Below are positions 58,717-64,000 of a stretch of DNA of 64,000 nt, piece after piece. The DNA comes from Diospyros lotus (taxonomy: Eukaryota > Streptophyta > Magnoliopsida > Ericales > Ebenaceae). The stretch covers positions 1,598,622-1,662,621 of the forward strand of contig NC_068342.1 of NCBI RefSeq assembly GCF_014633365.1, in the 5' to 3' direction. The first letter of the stretch is position 1; each line of letters starts with the position of its first letter. The translations under genes and the position numbers were made by a program. The notes beneath the pieces were generated by a model, which worked only from the letters and a program-made list of their open reading frames with translations, made no database searches and was not told the origin of the DNA.

Positions 58717-61700
58717 TTATATATATATATATATATCTAGCTAGCTAGATATATGAAGTGGATATATATATATATGACATACTAATTAGATGCATATATA
58801 TATTTATTTATCTGATTAATGCTGATTTAGTTAAGCTCTTTTCTACCCTGGTATTGTTGTTAAGAAGCTGGTCTTCCAGTCATTGGTATTGCAGATTAAT
58901 AATTTGTTGCTGTATTAGGGTTTAGGATTTTGGTGGGCTGATGAGTAAGTCTTGCTCTCCAGCTTAATTAGTTCTTAATCAATGGGTCTGCTATACTGTT
59001 TATGAGAACTTGCTGCTTCGTTTCAATTAATTAATGTCAACGTTTCAGGATTCAAATTAGGCTTCAAATTAACCAATATTTAATGGAGCCCTCTTCAACT
59101 TTGCTGATGAATCATATCAATATTTAAACACTCCACAACTAAACCTTTGGGTGCAGAAAACATAATTAGTACTTTAGTAAGCATATTTTTTACTCATTAA
59201 TTAATCTGTCGAAAAGTAATTAAAAATCCACAGGAAAACTGACTGATATATATATATATATATTAATTTGTCTGGGTTTAAACTGGTAGTAGAGTGAGAA
59301 TGATGATCGGGGCATGATTGATCCCAAAGAGACAAAATAAGGGTACCTCAGAGAGAGTGTTGGACCCATCATCAGAAAAGCCAACATTCACAAGAGACAC
59401 CCAGAGAAGATCTTGTCCCATTTTTGCTTATTTAGTTGGCCTACCAGCCAAGCTAGCTAGGGACTAACTAACCCCCCGCAAGCCACCAATACCAGCAAGT
59501 GCCTTTTAATTTGTCACTGCATGTGTTGAATCATCAAATTAAATTACAAAAATAATGATATCTAGGAAATTAACAGCACCTAGGAGGTAATGAATTAAAT
59601 TTACAGTTTTTTTTTTTAATTTATGAATGATTATTAATTATGAGCACACATCAATCGTCTCTCTCTATATCTATAGATGCAGCTACATTCTCCTTGGGAT
59701 CTGAGCTAGACGTGGGAGTTAAAGCCTAAGACTTCTAGGATGTCATTATTGTTGGCTTATATCATAAATTACTAGACTTTAATATAAAGTACCTATATAT
59801 AAGTGTGAAATTCAATTGTTCAAATAGAATATATACATATATATATATATGTATGTATAAAGAGAGAGAAATGACTTCTGGTTACAAACATGGAGATTTT
59901 CTTTACTATCAGTGGATAATTAATGTTTAGAATTTCTTATATAATTCTGGGTGATCTTTACCCTTCAAGTACTAATTACATTAATTCTCTTCTAATTGTT
60001 TTCTATGCTGTTGGCATGCAACTGGAATCAATTGCCATCTTCAGCATCCAATGCAGCTATATACATATATGTGTGTGTGTGTGTAGATGTTTGCCTCTGA
60101 ATTCATGTTGCAGTTTGCTTATTGATCTCAAAAACTACAAATAAAGACACTAATAGTTGACTGTATATAGTTAATCATACATCACTAAAACCCTAATCAC
60201 ACTTACGTACTTAAACTGCGTATGATGATTTATGCTCCATTGAACGTGCATGTCAAATTGCTTCTTTTTTTTTTATTGCTATATTTTTATGGTTGGACCT
60301 ATCACTTCACTATCTCCTAATAGTATTGTAAGTTGTATCGAGGTGTATTGAGTCTCAAAATATATTAATTTATGATAACATATAATGTATTATACGAAAT
60401 TAAAGAAATCAAAAATAATCAATCTACATCTAAATCTTTAGGACCATTTAGGAGCGGATACATGATCATGTTACAAAAGTCCCAAACAGTCACATCGGGT
60501 GGTTTCAATGACAAGAGTAGATGATGGATATGCCTGAGATTTCAAATTTAAAATTTCCTGAAGACATTATATGAAAATTAAACCATAATTTACGTAGAAG
60601 TGAATTAGGGTGAGACCCACCTCCCCTAAGAATAGTGGAGCGCAAGTTTTGACACTTGGGTTATAAAAAAAAAATCTTAAACAGTCAAATATAATCCTAA
60701 GAAAACACACCTTGTTAATTATAGAAGTATGTAGTGCACCAACAACTAACATCTACCTTTTAATTGTTTAGAAATGAGATTCTAACGAGATACTCCAATT
60801 GAAGTGCAACATAATAATCCATGAGTTTTTTCTATAAAAACAAATAAATAAAATTTGAATAACTAATTACAAATACATATATGTACCTCGTCGACATATG
60901 CAGAATTGTCGCTTAACATAATACTTATTTCAATACCTTAGGATAGTGCAGGCAGTCTGCTACCCCTGTCAAGAGTTTGAAATATCACAAGGTCATAGGT
61001 TTGACTCAGTCTCCGTGCGAGACTATATAATCGCATGTGTCTATCCGAGGGGTTAAACCCCGAGTCTCAGGTTGTGATGAAATTATCTATACACTTACAT
61101 CAGATCTAAATATACTGTGAGTTTTATAAAAAAGTAGAATAGTTCGGACTGAAAGCCATCTGTATATTAGAGAACCCTCGAATTTTTTCACGTTATAAAA
61201 AAAAATAATATTTATTTCTCCATTTTTGTTCCTTTTAAATGAAGTTTTTGAAATTTTTGTAGGTTATGTGTACATCAACATCTATACTGTTATATAAGCA
61301 AACACCCATTGTTGCTGGTATGAAATATTATTAATAAAATATTTTTTAAAAATACTCACTATGTATATTAATTAAAAAATAAAAATTAACTACACTAATA
61401 AAATTTAAACTCATAATCCTAAATAGTAATTAATTTCTCAAACAACTTTACATCTATACTAATGATCATTTTGTTGTAAGGCTCGGGGTACGCCCTAACT
61501 TCAAGCGATGAACGTTCTTCTAATTAATTTCAATGAAATTCTTATTTATAAAAAAAATAATTACATAATCAAAGAATTAAGTATGTCCGGAAGAACCTAA
61601 ATTAGAAGAATAGTAACTATTAAATGGGTTTGAAATTTCAATATTAGCTTCTAATTTTCCAAGTTGATTATTGCTATATTCCTAAACCTAATTTTGTAAT

Positions 61701-63222
61701 TTAAACTTCTCAAATATATATATACATAATCGTGGAATTCAAGTAACTAACAGAATTTGTAATTAGTATAAATTTTGCAATAACCTTAAGGTTGCGTTTG
61801 GATGGAATAATTTTAAATGATATCATTCTAAATTCAGAATTTACAATGCTTGTATTTCAAATTCTATTAATTATTTGAAATGACATTATTGTACATATAC
61901 ATATTTTTCATATATATATGTATATGTATATGTATACTTATTATATATATGTATCTATACCTATCATATACATGTTTCTTTACATATACCCACGTATATT
62001 TATATATGTATATACATACAAAAGCACATATGTTTATATAGATGTATATTATTACATTTTTCCAAACAATGAATTTGAGATTCGAAATCTCATATCATAA
62101 AGATATAAGAGTCTGATTCAATTTATAACATGTCGGAGAGCCTAATTCGATTTAGAAGTTTTATTTACTCTAATCTTCGTTCATAAATATATGAACACAA
62201 TTCTTTTAATTATAATTTTTCAAAAAAAAAATAATAAGAAACATCTAATGTGACCCATAGACATAAACGTTCGTAAATTTTGTCTTGTATGTGCCCGACA
62301 CTGTTTCAATTCTTTTTCCGCTTGATTTGTTCCTTAACTTTTAATCCTACATTCAGTGTAAATTAGTTTCTAATTTTGCAACCTAAAAAAACCAAAGAGT
62401 TTCTAAGTTGGTGGAATGGTTAAAGTTGGAATTAGCTAATTGGGTTTAATTTGGGTTGGGGATAAGATAAAGCCCAAACATTTTGTTTTAAGCAAGAATT
62501 CAAACTTGGGCTCAAGTTCCTAAAGCCCAAGCCCATTTCCATTTTAACTACCTATTTCGGGTTGAGTTCCCATATGTGAACTCAATTGGGTTCTTGCTAT
62601 TTGGGTTTTCATTTACAATACGAGTATAAACTAACAAAATTATAATTCTGTAAGTAGCATAAACCCTAGGGGTCCTTTTTGTAGAATAATCGATTAAAAA
62701 TTGAAATACTAAACTCAAAAAATCGAACCAAATATCAAATTCTTTAAAATCAAAACTAAACCGAACCAAGTTTAATAAAACAAAAATCCAAACTAAATTA
62801 ATCAAAATTAGTCGGTTCAATTTGGTTCGGCTATCTTGTCTCATACCCATGGCGACACCACTAGATCTGAAGTATCTACAGAGTCTCTTTTCTTATTATC
62901 TAAAGTCAAAAATCAAAAATCAAACAGTATTTTTAGTTTTAATTTACATGTTTTCTGACAGTTAAGACAGCAAGAATCAAAGTTCAGTTCCCATTCTTGG
63001 GACTGAAACTGAAGACAAAAGTATGAAAACGAACAAGTGAAAACTGACTACAAAATCAAACGACCTCTAAGATTTGGCTTGTGAAATTCAGCTGAATATT
63101 GCCATCAAACCCTGCATGAAGCTTCTTTCTCTCCTTTGACAAGTACAAACGATAATGGAATGGCAATGTGAGAGCAAGAAGTGCACCAAACAACAAGAGG
63201 ACGACGAAGTACATTACATACC
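58717..63222. other. Intergenic region between NAC gene and uL14m gene
   Basis: No coding region was recognised. It starts with the NAC 3' region (TA repeats and CTAGCTAG at 58716-58760). It also holds a possible SINE-like segment at 60940-61090 (GGTTTGACTC), SINE-like S2 copy 4 (61300-61465), a Tourist-like start at 61792 (GGTTGCGTTTGGATGG after TAA) without a clear second end, and TATATG low-complexity DNA at 61910-62050. Confidence 0.6.
61300..61465 (-). repeat. SINE-like family S2, copy 4
   Basis: The minus strand reads AAAGTTGTTTGAGAAATTAA then ATGAGTTTAAATTTTATTAG, matching copies 1-3. Confidence 0.5.
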
Positions 63223-63598
63223 TCAAGCAATATGCTCTGCAAGACTCAGAATCTTCACATGTTTTTTCTTCCTCAGCTCATGGGGAACAGGCCCAAATAC
63301 TCTAGTTCCAATCGGTTCGCCTTGCTTGTTGACAAGTACTGCAGCGTTGTCATCAAACTTAACCTCGCTGCCATCACAACGGCCCCGCTGCATCGCAGCA
63401 CGCACAACAACAGCATAAACAACGTCGCCTTTTTTCACTTTGCCGCCTGGTTGGGATTCCTTGACTGATGCAACAATCATGTCGCCTAACCTCGCTCCCT
63501 TCTTCCCCTTCAATGCTTGTATGCACATTATGCGCTTGGCCCCCGAATTGTCCACCACTTTGAGGTTGGTCCTCATCTGTATGAAAGTCCTTTGCTGC
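63223..63598 (-). CDS. Mitochondrial ribosomal protein uL14 (HUELLENLOS-type), last exon
   Basis: The exon ends at TGA (63225-63223) and encodes the whole conserved bacterial-type L14 body: [20 protein letters not shown] at its start, the L14 signature region [20 protein letters not shown], and C-terminal [20 protein letters not shown]. uL14 sits at the large-subunit interface and binds 23S-type rRNA. The RTFIQMRT lead-in and C-terminal ending match plant nuclear genes for mitochondrial uL14 (Arabidopsis HLL or its paralogue HLP), not plastid rpl14. A 3' splice site (CAG at about 63601-63599, with a second possible CAG three bases on) marks an upstream intron. The exon with the mitochondrial presequence was not found before the window edge, so the gene is partial here. 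Confidence 0.9.
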
Positions 63599-64000
63599 TG
63601 CGGGAATGCAATTGGAAAATATCTCAAGTATTACAGACCAAATTAACTCATAACAAATCGGTTTTGAACTGCTTTGTCAATTTCACATAAAAATATGATG
63701 TTCTAAGATAATTCAGTTCACATCCTTTTAAGTGAAAATGACTAGTCTGACTCTGAAGCTTGATAAGTGGCATTCAGATTCGGTTCTATTGTGATTTCAG
63801 CATAATAGTTGTGTTACTGACTTCATCTGAAACATACAAGGAAATGTGGCAAGCATATCAATCATTCATTTAAAATTTAATTGTGTAAACATTCAAAACA
63901 AAACATGGGTATCTGCAAATGCTGTCCACCGCTTAAAACGTCCAACTCAAAATAAAGCTAGAAAGGAGCATGCTTTGTTGGAAAAGATTCTCTAATCCTT
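63599..64000 (-). other. Probable intron of the uL14m gene
   Basis: AT-rich sequence upstream of the last exon. No presequence-like exon with a matching donor was recognised up to the window end. Confidence 0.5.

Noticed and set aside
63155..63646. Plus-strand open frames opposite the uL14m exon
   Set aside because: Antisense shadows of a strongly conserved exon.

Overview
The window looks like nuclear DNA of a dicot plant. It is AT-rich, and its genes have many introns with GT/AG borders. Intergenic space is packed with plant-type mobile DNA: a Ty3/gypsy gag, a solo LTR, a hAT remnant, Tourist-like MITEs, a Helitron and SINEs. The coding exons match plant families recalled from memory. No prokaryotic, organellar or viral genome block was recognised.

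Layout. 1-1882: 5' part of a minus-strand Ty3/gypsy element (LTR, primer-binding site, broken gag) that lies beside, probably inside an intron of, a minus-strand DNA-glycosylase-like gene (exons at 2434-2597 and 3153-3473). 7567-9519 (-): a five-exon START-domain lipid-binding protein of 240 aa. 10721-16401 (-): a three-exon cinnamoyl-CoA-reductase-like SDR of 333 aa. 17286-19978: a 2.7-kb solo LTR with a perfect 5-bp target duplication. 20-25 kb: MITEs and a broken B3-domain gene. 25353-35646 (+): a ten-exon plastid-targeted YacP/NYN-domain ribonuclease-like gene of 303 aa, with a hAT remnant in intron 1 and a SINE in intron 7. 35.6-57 kb: a gene desert with repeats, including a Helitron (47616-50196) that carries a ~250-bp tandem array. 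57076-58716 (+): a three-exon NAC transcription factor of 391 aa, closest by memory to LOV1/ANAC035. 63223-63598 (-): last exon of a mitochondrial uL14 (HUELLENLOS-type) ribosomal protein.

The CCR-like, NYN and NAC genes resemble At2g02400, At2g02410 and At2g02450, which are near neighbours in Arabidopsis. This suggests a conserved block that has been inflated here by transposons. The genes do not form one pathway. Exon borders were read by eye from GT/AG sites and reading-frame continuity, and family names rest on recalled protein similarity, not on a search. The strongest non-gene signals are mobile-element boundaries that can be checked base by base: the Helitron ends, the solo-LTR TSD, the hAT TSD, a nested MITE TSD and a SINE TSD.
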